NCBI GenBank assembly: GCA_010015805.1
Contig: ML978122.1
Location: forward strand, 654,453 to 718,452
DNA length: 64,000 nucleotides
Reading direction: 5' to 3'
DNA from: Rhizodiscina lignyota
Taxonomy: Eukaryota; Ascomycota; Dothideomycetes; Aulographales; Rhizodiscinaceae
The position numbers and the translations under genes are program-made. The notes beneath the pieces are model-generated. The model ran no database searches, was not told the DNA's origin, and worked only from the letters and a program-made list of their open reading frames with translations. Every line of letters starts with the position of its first letter. Positions within the stretch are counted from its first letter, which is position 1. This document shows, piece after piece, positions 10,949 to 22,650 of the stretch.

Positions 10949-11453
10949 TCAAATGAGCAAGAGACTGTGAAAGGGGAAATCCAAAGAGAATGCTTGACAG
11001 CTGAGGGAGGCGATGCGCGTGGTCATGCCGTGAAGGGTGGTCCATCTGCGGCGGCATTATCAATGGCATAGCTGAGATGTCTCGATATCCTTTCTGGCGT
11101 CTCAAATTTGTGAACTCGCGATAGAGCTTTAACCGCTTCAGAAGCCTCTTAATGTGGTGAAAGTGCTCCTCACCCGCCGCTTCATGCGGCTTAAGCAACT
11201 GTAGCCGACCTCGGAGTGTTATACGCGAAGTTGAAGCTGGAAGCGCGTGTACAACGCGTTCTTCTACTGCGTACCACTCTTAGCTCAAACTTTATTTGAT
11301 TGCCTTAATTTCCCTACTTATATACCTTCGCGTTTCCCCACTCTTCCTCAATTCAACACCTCACTTCAACAACTTCCACTTCAACAACTACCTCAAAAAC
11401 AACCGCCAGATTGTGGACCGTTTCCCTACCTATCCAGCTCTTCAGCCTACATC
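10949..11453. promoter_or_regulatory. promoter and leader of the arylsulfotransferase-like gene
   Basis: A TATATA element lies at about 11318-11324, some 130 bp upstream of the ATG at 11454. The leader between them is built of CTTCAACAACT-type repeats (about 11355-11405), typical of a fungal A/C-rich 5' untranslated region. The open frame continues upstream to 11247, but these signals argue that translation starts at 11454. Confidence 0.45.
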
Positions 11454-13142
11454 ATGGCCACCATGATGCCCATCAGAGCCCTGTGCCTGGTGGTTGCAGT
11501 CTTATCTGCAGTCACTCTCGCCTACGATACCAAGAATATGACCTTCAAGTTTCATTCTCGACCAGACCTTACTCCACAGACGATCCAGTTCATCATCAAC
11601 GAGCCACAGTACCTCAGCAATACCGACTCTCACTTTGTCCTCGCGCCCTTCATGATCGACCCAGAGGAAGCCAAGAGCGTCTCACTTCAGAACGCTCCCG
11701 TCATCTACGACCTCGAAGGTAACGTTGTCTACAGCGGTTACAGCCAAGGTCTCGATCCTGTCTGGGGTGCAACCATTGAGAAGTTCCTTGGAAATCCGGC
11801 CTTGACTTACTCCCTGGGCACGCCTGAACAAGGTGGCGCGATTCTAATCTACAACGAGACCTACGGCCCAACTGGTCATGACAACATCAACAATCACATC
11901 AACGGTTCCATTACATTCACGAAATTCCTGAATAGTTCTGTGCTTGTGCTCTCAACTCCAACCACGTACCTTGATGCTGGTGGCATATATGTCGTGGACT
12001 GCCTCCTTCAGGAAATGGATCTCAGCTCGGGCAAAGTCATCTATGAGTGGAATGCTGCTCATCATGTCAATACTTCTGAGAGCATGAAATCTCCCAATTC
12101 TGGCTTTGGAGATGGTAGCAGTGGCGCGCCTTTTGATTACTTTCACTGCACGTCTGTCGACAAGGATGCTTCTGGAAACTACGTCCTGTCGGCAGGCCAC
12201 ACAAGCACCATCTACTTCGTGCAAGGCGACCGCAACCAAGGTGATATTCTTCGAAGACTGGGCGGCAACTTGTCGGATATTCAACTTCGGGGCTTCAATT
12301 TCAGCTACCAGCACGATGTGCGCATCGTCAACCATAACGACAGTCAATACTCCATTTCAATCTTCAACAACGCTTGGGATGGTGCGTCGAATCCTACTAC
12401 TGCGTCAACCGGCATTCTCGCGTTCGTGGACACCAAAGCCAACACATCTACCCTCATACAGTCCTACAGCGCACCAAACGGTGGTCTTCATTCGGCAGAC
12501 TATGGTAACATGCAGGTACTCTCTAACGGCAACGTCTTCATCGGCTGGGGAGCAATGCCGTTCTTCTCAGAGTTCACGCCCAATGGCCGCTGTGTTTTGC
12601 ATGCTCAATTTGGACAGTACGACCCCAACCCACTGCAGTCACGTAATTGGACAGTCCAGTCTACGCGCGTCGTTCGAGGCCCCTGGTCTTCCAAGCCACC
12701 CTTCTTCGATCTATTGGCCCCTGCCAACCAAACACACGCGATCGCGCTCGTCGGATATGGAGATTCGAGGAATCAGACACAAACCACATACTACGCGAGC
12801 TGGAACGGTGCTACAAACGATGCTCTCACGCAATGGAGCTTCAGCGCTGTGGGACAAGTGGGCTCCGATCTCAAGCCAGAGTTCTCCAACACCGTCCAGC
12901 GCAATGGCAAGTTCGAAGTGGAGGTCACCTTCAAAGGCTACTTCGAGGCCAGCTCTGCGTATGCCATGTCCAACGATAACCTAACGATTGGATCCGTGGA
13001 AAACGTGCCAACGATCAGTGACGGCGGCCCGAAGAAGAGAGCCGAAGCTGCCGCCGAGAAATGCATGTGCTACTTGGTTTCGCCCCTTCCTAAGCCTGGC
13101 TGTTGTTTCGAGAAGCTCGAGACTTCGTCCTTGGAGGCTTAG
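11454..13142 (+). CDS. secreted arylsulfotransferase-like protein (Arylsulfotran_2 family)
   Basis: Single exon, 562 residues from ATG 11454; ATG 11463 is an alternative. Residues 4-24 (MPIRALCLVVAVLSAVTLA) form a signal peptide. The body shows the repeating beta-propeller-like pattern of the fungal ASST family (PF14269), including FDYFHCTSVDKDASGNYVLS, RRLGGNLSDI, FSYQHDVRIVNHN and the GGLHSADYGNMQVL / FIGWG segments. Many N-glycosylation sequons (NXS/T) agree with secretion. The Cys-rich C-terminal tail (CMCYLVSPLPKPGCCFE) is common in fungal members. Bacterial relatives transfer sulfate between phenols, but the fungal substrate is not known, so the activity is inferred from family only. 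Confidence 0.85.
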   Translation: MATMMPIRALCLVVAVLSAVTLAYDTKNMTFKFHSRPDLTPQTIQFIINEPQYLSNTDSHFVLAPFMIDPEEAKSVSLQNAPVIYDLEGNVVYSGYSQGLDPVWGATIEKFLGNPALTYSLGTPEQGGAILIYNETYGPTGHDNINNHINGSITFTKFLNSSVLVLSTPTTYLDAGGIYVVDCLLQEMDLSSGKVIYEWNAAHHVNTSESMKSPNSGFGDGSSGAPFDYFHCTSVDKDASGNYVLSAGHTSTIYFVQGDRNQGDILRRLGGNLSDIQLRGFNFSYQHDVRIVNHNDSQYSISIFNNAWDGASNPTTASTGILAFVDTKANTSTLIQSYSAPNGGLHSADYGNMQVLSNGNVFIGWGAMPFFSEFTPNGRCVLHAQFGQYDPNPLQSRNWTVQSTRVVRGPWSSKPPFFDLLAPANQTHAIALVGYGDSRNQTQTTYYASWNGATNDALTQWSFSAVGQVGSDLKPEFSNTVQRNGKFEVEVTFKGYFEASSAYAMSNDNLTIGSVENVPTISDGGPKKRAEAAAEKCMCYLVSPLPKPGCCFEKLETSSLEA

Positions 13143-13813
13143 TCTCTCGTGCTGTCTCACAGTGGATACACTTTTGAGGTGAGGATTGAGGAGTTCAAAT
13201 CTGGTGTGGGAAAGGAGATGGTGTTCAAGGGAATCAACAAAGAGCCAAATCACTGAAGGCTTCAAGGCACTTTAGCACACTTGCTAGAGAAATCAAAACA
13301 TCTTTCAAAGGTCCCATCTTGATGCTGGTGATGACATATGTAAAGCCAATGTTTTCAGACGTGCAACTTGGCTTGTGCTGAACGTGAAGATGTTAGTCGC
13401 AACTAGTGATATTCAGTATTGAGCCCATCGAATAGCAGCATGCCACAATTCAATGTTGAGATTGTGCATAGAGTCTGTGTAACCCATATACGGAGTCGAT
13501 CGCGCGTGTCTGCCATTCGGTGAGGGCAGTCGCGATTGCGTGCCTGCCAGTCCTGGAAGAGCAAACAAAGCGCAATTTAAAAGTAATAACACATCCCACT
13601 TTCTCGAACCTTCGAGCTCCGTGTACCTCTCCATCGTTGCCGCGGAGACACTTTCTGCCATGTTGCAACTGCAACGTCATTACTCTCTCGTGTTTTCTTT
13701 TCCACGCGTGGTGCTGTTTTCCAATCCAACACGACCTAACTTCCCTATTTCTTCGACGTGCAACAAGACAAACGTTCAAACTCCACCAACCCGAGAACAT
13801 TTGACAACGAAAA
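13143..13813. other. intergenic with promoter of the LRR-like gene
   Basis: Contains a pyrimidine-rich stretch and an A/C-rich leader directly before the ATG at 13814. No other gene seen. Confidence 0.35.
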
Positions 13814-15216
13814 ATGGCAATGTCATATATCAGAAGGAGCTCCGAGGACGCCTTCATCATGCTCGTCGACACGGCAAGTCCAGGACGCCCGAGTCTACAG
13901 CACCTTAACACCCTGGTAACCGAAGCGCTAGACTCGCGTTGTGAGCCCGAGCTTAGCCAGGTTACGCACCTAAGGATCTATGGCAAATGGGTGTCCGAGA
14001 ATGACGAGGCTCTCCAAGTCGACGATACTCTCCACGTCCGCGAGGATCGCGCCCGCTCCGACAGTGGAGCCAGCGAGGCGGACTACCCCAGACTGGGCCC
14101 AGATACAGGTGACAAACGAGAGGCGTTGGATGTCAAGACTGAGAAGGAGTGGGCGCGTGCAATCAAGATCATGAAGAAGTTGCTTGAGAAACTGCCTAAC
14201 CTGAGGGAGCTTGAGTGAGTCAAATCGAACGCAGCTTTGACAAGTCCACTACTTTGACGTGAATCAGATGGACCGCAGGCTTGCCCTTCGCTAAGAAGCT
14301 CTGGCCCGCCATCACTCCGAAGCTGGAGCATCTTACGCTGGACTTGACCATCTGCTCTCCTCAGCAGGCAGAGTCTCTCCGTCGCCAGGGTGTGTTCCAA
14401 GCGGCCCACCTCAAGCCTCTGTGCGACTTCCGCGGACTGAAAAGCCTTACGATCCAAGGCATGCTGGGATCCTACCAGCCAATCATTTGGGAGGCTGTGT
14501 TCCGTAACCCGGCCATGCACACGCTTGAGATGCGTATGGCGCAGGAGCCCATCTGCAGGAAGCGCGAGGATCAAGAGGAATGGCCGAAGATGGAGTACAG
14601 CTTGATGATGAACGCGGGCGAGGAGGGCACTGCGCACACAGAGTATCGGTAACGTTTACCCAATTTAGTTCTCCCTACTGGGACCTGATTACTCTCGTGT
14701 GAATGCAGTGGTCAAGATGGTACTGGAAACCTGCATCACAAGGAGGGCCACGGCGAGTACCTGGACGTGGTTGCCATCCGCAAGGCTCGTATCGCAGCCA
14801 ATCTCGTCGACACCATTGAAGGCGGCATCTTGCCTCTCTGCGTCATTCGCCTCCAAGGCTTCGTGGTGGACGCTCTTCCCTTCGCTTATGGCTTCAAGAA
14901 TCTGGAGCAGATCGACTTCCTCGACAACTGCTTCGACGCTGGCTTCGCCCTCCCAGAGGATCTACGCGAGAAGGTCAAGGTCACGACGCAGGTGACGCTG
15001 TTCAGGGGCTTCGACATCCCTGGCGAGGCCGGAGCGAGCAAGGTCTTCGACAACGAAGACTTGCGTGTGATCACGGAGGAGGTCGGCGAGCTATCGGTGA
15101 AGACGAGGAGCGTACCGAAGAACCTGAACAAGCTGGCGGGTACGGGCATGACTCTCACGACGCCGGACAAACGCCCGCAGCTGAGCAGCAGGAACTCGTC
15201 TCCCGGAGGTGTCTAA
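13814..15216 (+). CDS. LRR/F-box-like fungal protein, function unknown
   Basis: Three exons, 13814..14214, 14268..14648 and 14709..15216, giving 429 residues. Donors are GTGAGT and GTAACG; acceptors ATCAG and GCAG; the frame is kept across both. Sequence shows leucine-rich spacing (LPNLRELEWTAGLPFA, PKLEHLTLDLTIC, FRGLKSLTIQG, FRNPAMHTLEMRM, GFKNLEQIDFLDN), as in the irregular LRRs of fungal F-box proteins. No clear F-box is visible at the N-terminus. The C-terminus is basic and Ser-rich. It may act as a substrate-binding adaptor, but that is inference. The 3' flank contains a duplicated segment (see 15254-15500). Confidence 0.72.
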
Positions 15217-15253
15217 GGTCTTGAAGGAGGTTGTGGTGATAGCATAGGGGTAT

Positions 15254-15500
15254 CAGTACGTTCGTGGTCTTGCTGCGGTGAGCCTGTAAAGAAGGGATAG
15301 ATGAGGTGAATGCAGAATGTAAATACCAAGGAAGATACCTAGGAATTGACTACTTTCCGTATTCGGACAGCTCTCTCAGTAAGAGACTATGGCCATGATA
15401 ACAATAATGGCATACGGCCACACAGTTTCAGTTCGTTCGTGATGTTGCTGCTATAGAGAAGAGATGGCTGGGAAATGATTCAGAATGTACATACCATGCC
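15254..15500. repeat. diverged direct duplication in the 3' flank
   Basis: A segment at about 15254-15332 (CAGTACGTTCGTGGTCTTGC ... GCAGAATGTAAATACC) recurs diverged at about 15428-15500 (CAGTTCGTTCGTGATGTTGC ... TCAGAATGTACATACC). Spacing is about 175 bp. It is a local tandem duplication, not a recognised element. Confidence 0.55.
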
Positions 15501-15799
15501 TGCGCACTGGACACGCCAAGGATTGGCCAAGCGGCCAAGGCCGCCACATATAACTAAGTACCAACCTCATGTCTACACGCATTCATTCCACAGTTGCGTG
15601 AACTGAGTATCCTCGAATGGGCCATACGATATTCCATTGCCAATTTGTTTTGAAGCGCATGTTCTGTGCACCTTCAGCGACGCAGGTACGACTTGTACCC
15701 AAACCCATACACAGCAGTGAGAGGGCCTTCGACGCAAAGGTGGGAGCCAATGGCAACGAAACACCAAGAGGCTAGGTTCTCGTGAACGTATGAGTCCTA

Positions 15800-16002
15800 C
15801 AACGACATCTCTTTTGGGCAATAACAAGAAAGAAATCTTCTAAGGCAGCCTCGTTAAGCTACTCCCTACTAACCTCGAATGTAAACTTATCGTCAGCATG
15901 TGGGATCTTCAACAATGTCTCTTATCCCAAATAACTTGAAGCAAACCTTCTAAGGCATGCTTGGAAAACTAGTCCCTGATGATATCGAATGTAAGCACAG
16001 CG
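15800..16002. repeat. second diverged direct duplication
   Basis: Copy 1 at about 15800-15893 and copy 2 at about 15909-16002 share the order ATCTCTTTTGGGCAATAA / CTTCTAAGGCA / TCCCT / TCGAATGTAA with many substitutions, at a period of about 109 bp. No open frame is kept, so this is probably non-coding. Confidence 0.55.
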
Positions 16003-18079
16003 ATACACAGAAGCTTTTTGTAAATGCTGAATGCAATAGTACAGTGGCTCTTTAGACTGTTCGCTCGCTAGAAACTGGCTGCTTCGTAGTGCATCGAAGA
16101 GGGATGTCCATCGAAGCTCAAATTACCGAGCGTAGGCTTTCGGGGTTTCAGGTTCATACTTCAATAGCATCAATGTCTTTCTGTTCATGGACATTAGTAA
16201 ACATCTATTCACAGCATATGCTGATACATATTTCCAGGAAGGTTTCGCTGACGAGGTCGAGGCGTCAGGGTACATGAACATCAGCATCACCGACTACTCA
16301 TTGGTCAATTCATGAACAACCAGAGAGGTCAAGTATCCACTACTCGTCCAAGATAATCCTGGATGTCCCAGAGTCTAGATACGACAGCAACATCTGCTCC
16401 TATTACGCGCATGATGAGCAACGCTTTTGGTGTCGGCAGCGCAAATGATACCGCGCAAATTGTGCGGGCTGGTGCACAAGGCATTTTCTATCACACCGAG
16501 CGCCTCTGGACTAGCATTATCACGTTGGACCCCCGAGAGCGATCTCTCTGGTCGTTGCGGTATTTGGGAGTCGGGTGTATTAGTGTTGATAAGCCGAGAG
16601 AGGTAGATCAACGGCTGACTGAACAGTGTCACTCGATAGACGAAATGAAGCGACAAAGAGGGGAATAACCAAATTACATAACCGAGACGGAATCTTTACA
16701 ATTGCGTCGTGGTGTCTTATGACGGCCGGAGCCGTAGCACCGACAACATTACGACAACTTCGAGCCCTACCGAAAAAGGTGGGTACGGCTACGTTCGCAT
16801 CGGTACCTGAATGAGAATCAGTCTTTTGGCTGCTTCATCTCCGCGGCCGCAGCCGCACCCGCGCCAGTCTCCCTCCAATGCCGTGCTAAATTGGAATTTT
16901 TCAAACATATCCTGGTCTGAGAAGTGATTACTAATTTTAAATATGTAGATTCAGGCATTGACAGTTCGGAGCCTCGGCCCAAAAAAAACGCGAGCGATTA
17001 TGAAAGGGTGTGCGGTTAAGTAGAAGCCGGAGCGAGCCGTGCTTATCACAATGGCGGTGCGGATTAACAGGCACATCTTCCCTGGGAAAGTGCGTTTTGC
17101 TATGTCGGCAATGCCACGGACACAATCTCCTAAGTGTGGCGGAGAGAGTGCCTCGCTGACGTTATGTGCAAAAGTGTTGACGCGTCCTTGGCGTTCAGTA
17201 GCGCACGCTAAAATTTCTTCCATTAAAAGCTTGGCTGGTGCGATGCCGACCATTCCGTTTTAGGGCTAGCGTGTATCTCGAATCCTCAACGTCCAACCTC
17301 TCGCTCAGACGAACGCAACCCCCCGCATTTCCTTGCCAGTCAAGCTTTGAGGATCCCTCAGGATCCATGCACGACATGTGCACGATGCCACGAATGCATT
17401 CCGGACCGTTCTGAGGGCACACCGTGCCACGCACGCCTCTGTCGTGTGCTGCAGCTTGCCGGCATGGTGGGCTCGCCGCGCCGACAAGATGATACGTGGA
17501 AGGTCTGAGGCTGGACTCGGACGAAACGATCATTCGATCCCCTTTCAAACGATTCTAACAGTATCCGTCAAGTGCCTGTTACACAGTGGATGCTTCCCTG
17601 TTCGTTTCGCGGGCCCGGCTGGACAAGTGGACCCTGTGCATCTAAATCTGACGTTCGCCAACACCGGCGCTTGCTTGTTGGAGGCTGTACGTGAGCAATA
17701 TTCAGCCCCACGGCGTGGATGGCAAACACGCAACCACAGAAACGGTCCGGCGCTCGTTCCCAGCCCTCCCCAGCACTTCAATAGTTTTAGAGTGCACCGA
17801 TAAGCTTCGTGATCGCCATCGCGAAATTTTGACCAATGCCTGCTTCGGGGCCTGTCACTTCCAGCCTTCCCGCTCCGCTGATACTTCTTTCCTTGCTTAG
17901 GTGGAATCTTCCTGGATAAAACATGCATAAGTCTCGAAACGTCGTGTTTTCTCTTTCTGACAATTCACTCGTTCCTAATCCTCCCTCCGTTTGCATGTTA
18001 TGATCTTGCAGGAAACGTGCATACATTACCGTTCGTTCTCGTGACACCACTGCACCTGAAGGTCGTCCAAGTGCTAAGA
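16003..18079. other. gene-poor stretch
   Basis: About 2 kb with only short frames in all six readings. Nothing recognisable except A/T-rich and G/C-rich patches. The last ~150 bp before 18080 are the presumed promoter and leader of the GT34 gene. Confidence 0.35.
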
Positions 18080-19308
18080 ATGGTTTCTCGCCGACCTCGA
18101 TAGTATGCGCGCAACCCTGTTCCTTTACCTTCCGTCGTTGATCTGACTTGAGATAGTTATGTTGCAGGAATTGTGGCAGCTGTCATTTTTCTCTGCACTA
18201 TCCCGCTACTCAGATATCCGGCATGGCCAGATAGTATTGTGTCGCTAGGCTCTCACATCGCCACTGAGAACCTGTTTCCCAGCAAGACAGAAGCACAGCC
18301 AACAACAACGCTCTCTCCCGCAGAAAGATTGGCAACTCAGGTTCCGCCACCTCCGGGATTCAATGCAACTAACACAACCTTCGACATCCCCAAAGACATC
18401 TATTTCGACCCTGCAGGACCGCGACCGGAGCAATTCGTTGTGCTGACTGCCTCCGATGGGGGCGGACACAACGGCGGGATCGAGAACATCATGGAGAACG
18501 CTTTAACGAACCGGCAGGAATACTGCGATGCCCACGGATACATCTGCCACTGGGTTGACGTTTCTCGCTTCGACATGGATGGCGCACACCCCGTGTGGAA
18601 GAAGCTCCCTGCGATCATCGAGACGTTCCAAACCTACCCGGACGTGCAATGGGTGTGGATGCTCGACCTCGACGCCATCATCATGAGCCCGGAGATCGAC
18701 ATTGTACAGCAACTGCTGAGCCACAGCGGTATGCAACAGCAGTTGAAGAAGGACCAGCAGATAAAGCGGACACCGTATTTCACGCCACACGAAATCGACC
18801 CTAGGAATATCGATCTTCTCATGGCTCAGGACCATGGCAATCTAAATGCCGGCAGCTTCCTGGTGCGACGATCAGAGTTCTCGCAATGGTTGTTGGATAT
18901 GTGGACCGATCCCGTCTTCATAAAGAAGGCCGATTTCGGAGGTGCAGAGCAGGATGCAATCGTAAGTGTCTATTCTTTGCTTCCATGGATCCATTTCCTT
19001 CACGAGGTTTCGTGAAATTTGGTATATCAAGAGAAACCATCTACTAACACGAATCTCTACAGATACACTTTGCGCGAAGCCATCCCACCGTGCGCAAACA
19101 TCTCGGTATTGTACCGCTACGCAGCATCCAGTCCTGGCTCGTTAGCGGCGAAGAGATGGGCTGGCACAAGGGTGACCTGGTGGTCCACTTTGCGGGCTGC
19201 TGGGTAAAGAATCATTGTGTGCAGAACTGGAACAAGATGTGGGCACAGAAAGCGCCGGCTCCACCACAGAAGAAAAAGAAGAAGACAGGCATGTTTTGGA
19301 AGGCCTGA
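18080..19308 (+). CDS. Golgi GT34 alpha-mannosyl/galactosyltransferase (Mnn10/Gma12 family)
   Basis: Three exons: 18080..18102, 18157..18961 and 19063..19308, totalling 357 residues. Exon 1 is only 23 bp and encodes MVSRRPR plus part of a Tyr codon. I chose it because donor GTATGC, branch CTGAC and acceptor ATAG give a 54-bp intron and join to a type II membrane anchor (YYVAGIVAAVIFLCTIPLL). Intron 2 has GTAAGT, CTAAC and CTACAG. The lumenal domain carries VLTASDGG, the donor-binding DXD motif WMLDLDAII (residues 178-180), NAGSFLVRRSEFS and the HFAGCW segment of GT34 enzymes. Expected role: extension of N-glycan or other mannan chains in the Golgi. The C-terminus is Lys-rich (KKKKKTG). Family strong; exact linkage unknown. 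Confidence 0.85.
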
Positions 19309-20960
19309 CGATTCTCTTACATACGAAACGAAACGAACGAACACTGCAACCTTCAAGCTTTGAACGAGCGAGATATACCCCGGCTGAGCGTGAAGCCTCA
19401 GCCGATTTGTGCTTCTGCTGGACGATGCTAATAGATTTGCGTTGAGATATCATTGCGAGGGCGTTTTGATTGTATAACATAGCACATTGTATAATATTTG
19501 CGCACGTCAACGAATGCTTCTTGTGGTCCTTGATGGAACGCATTTCATGATAACGACGCTGCCGTGCTCGGTCTCGGGAGATACACTTTGGGAGGCTACA
19601 GTAGATAATGAGACGTCCAGTTTATCCCGCATTTCACGCACATCCAGCATAGCTACCAGTAGCCATGTCCTGGCGAAACTATTGTAAAATATTGAGGTTA
19701 GGACTGCAGTTCTCTGCGGCATTCTCTCTAAGCATCAGCAGTCTAAACCCTACCAACATCGTATTCCCGCTCTAAGATCGCACCAGTTTTCAGCTTCAAG
19801 GGGCGCAAGCACAACGTGACTCATCTGTGGATTGCCCGTCGGGAATACAAAGTGGTGGTTACTTGAGTATCTGGATGAGGAGGCCGAATAGCGCGTGGGA
19901 GCAGTGCGTTCCCGAGTGTGGGCCGGTTGACATGCGGGACTTGTGACCACCGACGGCACGCCCTTTTGCAACACTTATTACGATATTCCTAATCGCACGT
20001 AACTCAAACTCTGCCTCCGGTGTCGGAAGGTCGGCACGCAATCTGCAGACCGCCAAAGAGTTTGACTCCGCATATAATAACATATTAGAGTGGCTTTCCC
20101 TTCGCTCTTTGCACGCACTTCCACCTCAGCAATTGCCTTCCAGATGTTTCGTGGCCACTGGCCTGCCTTTGAGATGGCGTGCTCTCGAGGCCATCGGAAT
20201 CCGTCACTCTACGAGCAACCCCGATGTTGCACCATGCTCAAAGTATCTTACGAATTGCAACAGCGGATCTCTGAAAGTCCGTTTTAGCAAAAGCGCATTT
20301 GCGAGATTTGAGAAGTAAGTGAATTCCTGGTTCTGGTTCTGGTTCCAGACCGTCACGGAGGTTTAGACTCCGCTTGTGACGTTCCTTCAACTTCTCGTTT
20401 ACATTCATCGCGAAACCATACGTATCTAGCAAACGTCAGTACGTTTACCCAAGTATTACTGTATTCAACATCATTTCTCATGTCGCGATTCCTTCCGTCA
20501 ACACGAATTTCAGCCCTGTCGATTATGTCTTACAGCATTGTATACGAAGGTACATAATATTGCAGCTGTCTTGTTCCATCGATCTCCCCGAACCCTGGCA
20601 TCCGTCATCCCAGCATCGACCACCTGAGGCCATGAAACTCTCCCCGCATTTTCGGATTTTTCAATCCCTTTATCGCGGGGAAGTCTCCATCGCGGGGAAG
20701 TGGAGTGCTTACAGTAAATCCTTCATCAATCGCCTTCAATACTGTCGTTCATTGGCCACGGATAATGACCTCTCTGGAAGGATCCTATTATACGTGCTTG
20801 GAATCCCCAGTCGTTCAAGACGGCGGACATCGTCCCGTCCGCGTGGTCCCGTATAACAAGAGCCATGGTCTCGCCTTATTTCCTTGTTGCTCTAAAATCA
20901 AATTCCCGTCACCGAAGAAGAATTCTCAAAGTCCTGTTACTGAAGAAGAATTCCCGCATC
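19309..20960. other. intergenic, includes promoter of the MFS permease
   Basis: No gene seen. A TGGTTC triplet repeat occurs near 20328-20346. At 20672-20701 the 13-mer ATCGCGGGGAAGT occurs twice and an inverted CCCCGC lies near 20642; these are listed separately. Confidence 0.4.
20642..20701 (+). promoter_or_regulatory. candidate CreA/Mig1-type sites upstream of the MFS permease
   Basis: GCGGGG, which fits the CreA consensus SYGGRG, occurs in two identical 13-bp copies (20672-20684 and 20689-20701), with an inverted CCCCGC at about 20642. They lie about 260-320 bp upstream of the ATG at 20961. Closely spaced CreA sites suggest repression on glucose; this is inference from motif only. Confidence 0.35.
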
Positions 20961-22650
20961 ATGCACGAGAAAGCCATTGACGAGAAAGCAGTCGACACCG
21001 GGGTTCTTCACAATGAAGAGGTGACGGTTTGTTGTACTAGATTCTGACCCTCCTGCTCCATCTCATGACGCGTGTTAGGATGGGCAAACGTCTTCGCCAG
21101 TTTCAAGAGAACTTGATCTTGAATACCTCAATGACAGGCACCGCAACAGCAAGCTCGTGCGCCGCATCGATCTGAGAATCCTCCCTCTCTGTTGTTGGAT
21201 CTATCTGCTCAACTACCTTGATCGTGGTAACATCGGTAATGCAAAGGTCCTCAACCAAGAGACCGGCGACAGTCTGCTCCAGCAGGCCAATATGAACACT
21301 TACCAATATGCCGTTGCTATCACATTGTTCTCGCTCGCTTATGGTATCTTCGAAGTCCCTTCCAATTTCATCATGAAGCGCTATGTGAGGCCCTCACTCT
21401 GGCTCGGATTTCTGCTGTTCGGCTGGGGTGCCTTGACAATTGGGTTTGCGGGTGTGCAGGTAAGAGTGGGATATCATTCCGTGTGCGCATAATACTCACC
21501 AAGGTTAGAACTATGCTACCGTCGTGGTGCTGAGGTTCTTGATTGGGGTCTTCGAGGCAGGCTTCTTTCCTGGTACGTACCGACCGCTTCCGCATGGAGA
21601 ATCCTGCTGATACCGAGTTTTTCAAGGCATTGTCTATTTTATCACTATGTGGTACCGCGTCGAGGAAAGAGCTCTCCGTATCGCCTGTGTTGTTGCACAC
21701 GCTAATCTCGCGGGCGCTTTCGGTGGCTGTATTGCCTATGGAGTGGGCAAGACCAACGGTACAAATGGCCTTCAAGGTTTTCGATGGCTTTTTATCATCG
21801 AAGGCCTGATTACAGCCCTCTGTACAGTCCTCGTTATCTGGTTCCTCCCAGACTACCCGAGTCGTGCGCGCTGGCTTAACGAGGAAGATAAGCAGTTCGC
21901 CAATGACCGTCTCCAGGTAGATGGAGGTGGCTTTACTAAGCGTCATGCGAGCAAGCATGAAATTAAGGAGACCCTTATTGGGTGGCGGATGTTAGCCCAC
22001 TACTTCACGTACACAGTCGACTGTATCCCGCTTGGTAGCTTCACGTTCTATATCCCTACGATGGTTGCAGGCCTTGGGTATACGTCTCTCGAAGCCCAGC
22101 TTCTCACGATTCCCCCTTGGGTCTGCGGATACCTTACGGCTCTAACAATATCCTTCATCGCAGACCGGTACAATGCTCGAGGCTACATGGTATTCGCTTC
22201 TGGCATCCTCGGGGGTACCGGCTGGCTCATTGAAGGCATTCTACCAGCACATGCTTTCACGGCTCGTTATGGTTGTCTCATCCTGGCTGCGTGCGGCGCG
22301 TTCCCAGCATCAGCACCACTTACGGCATGGGTAACGTGCAACGTGCCGAGTAAGAGCTTCATCAATATTCATACCTTGACCAGACCGCTGACTCGTAGGC
22401 TCTAGGTGTTGCTATGATGGCGATTGCGACAGCCGTGAACAACAGTTGTGCCGGCACTGGGCAGATAGTCGCGCAGTGGATCTGGAAGGCGAACGAGGCT
22501 AACGAAGGGTATCCGACTGGCAATTATCTTTGTGCAGCGTGCATGTACGTTGTTGCTATCATGGGCCTCGTCCTGAGGTACATGTATGGACGCATGAACA
22601 AGAATGGTTCGCTGGACGCAGCAGGAGAGAAGCGAGTCTGGGCTTACTGA
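20961..22650 (+). CDS. MFS anion:cation symporter family permease (Dal5/allantoate-type)
   Basis: Five exons: 20961..21020, 21079..21459, 21509..21572, 21627..22349 and 22406..22650, giving 490 residues. All four introns are 49-58 bp with GT-AG ends and keep frame. After a hydrophilic N-terminus comes LRILPLCCWIYLLNYLDRGNIGNAKV, the diagnostic first helix and loop of the ACS family (YLDR.NIGNAK). The usual 12 helices can be followed, with FEAGFFPGIVYFITMWYRVEERA in helix 4-5 and AVNNSCAGTGQIVAQWIWKA late in the protein. Members import organic anions such as allantoate, nicotinate, pantothenate, biotin or dipeptides; the substrate cannot be told here. Plasma membrane location is expected. Confidence 0.87.
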
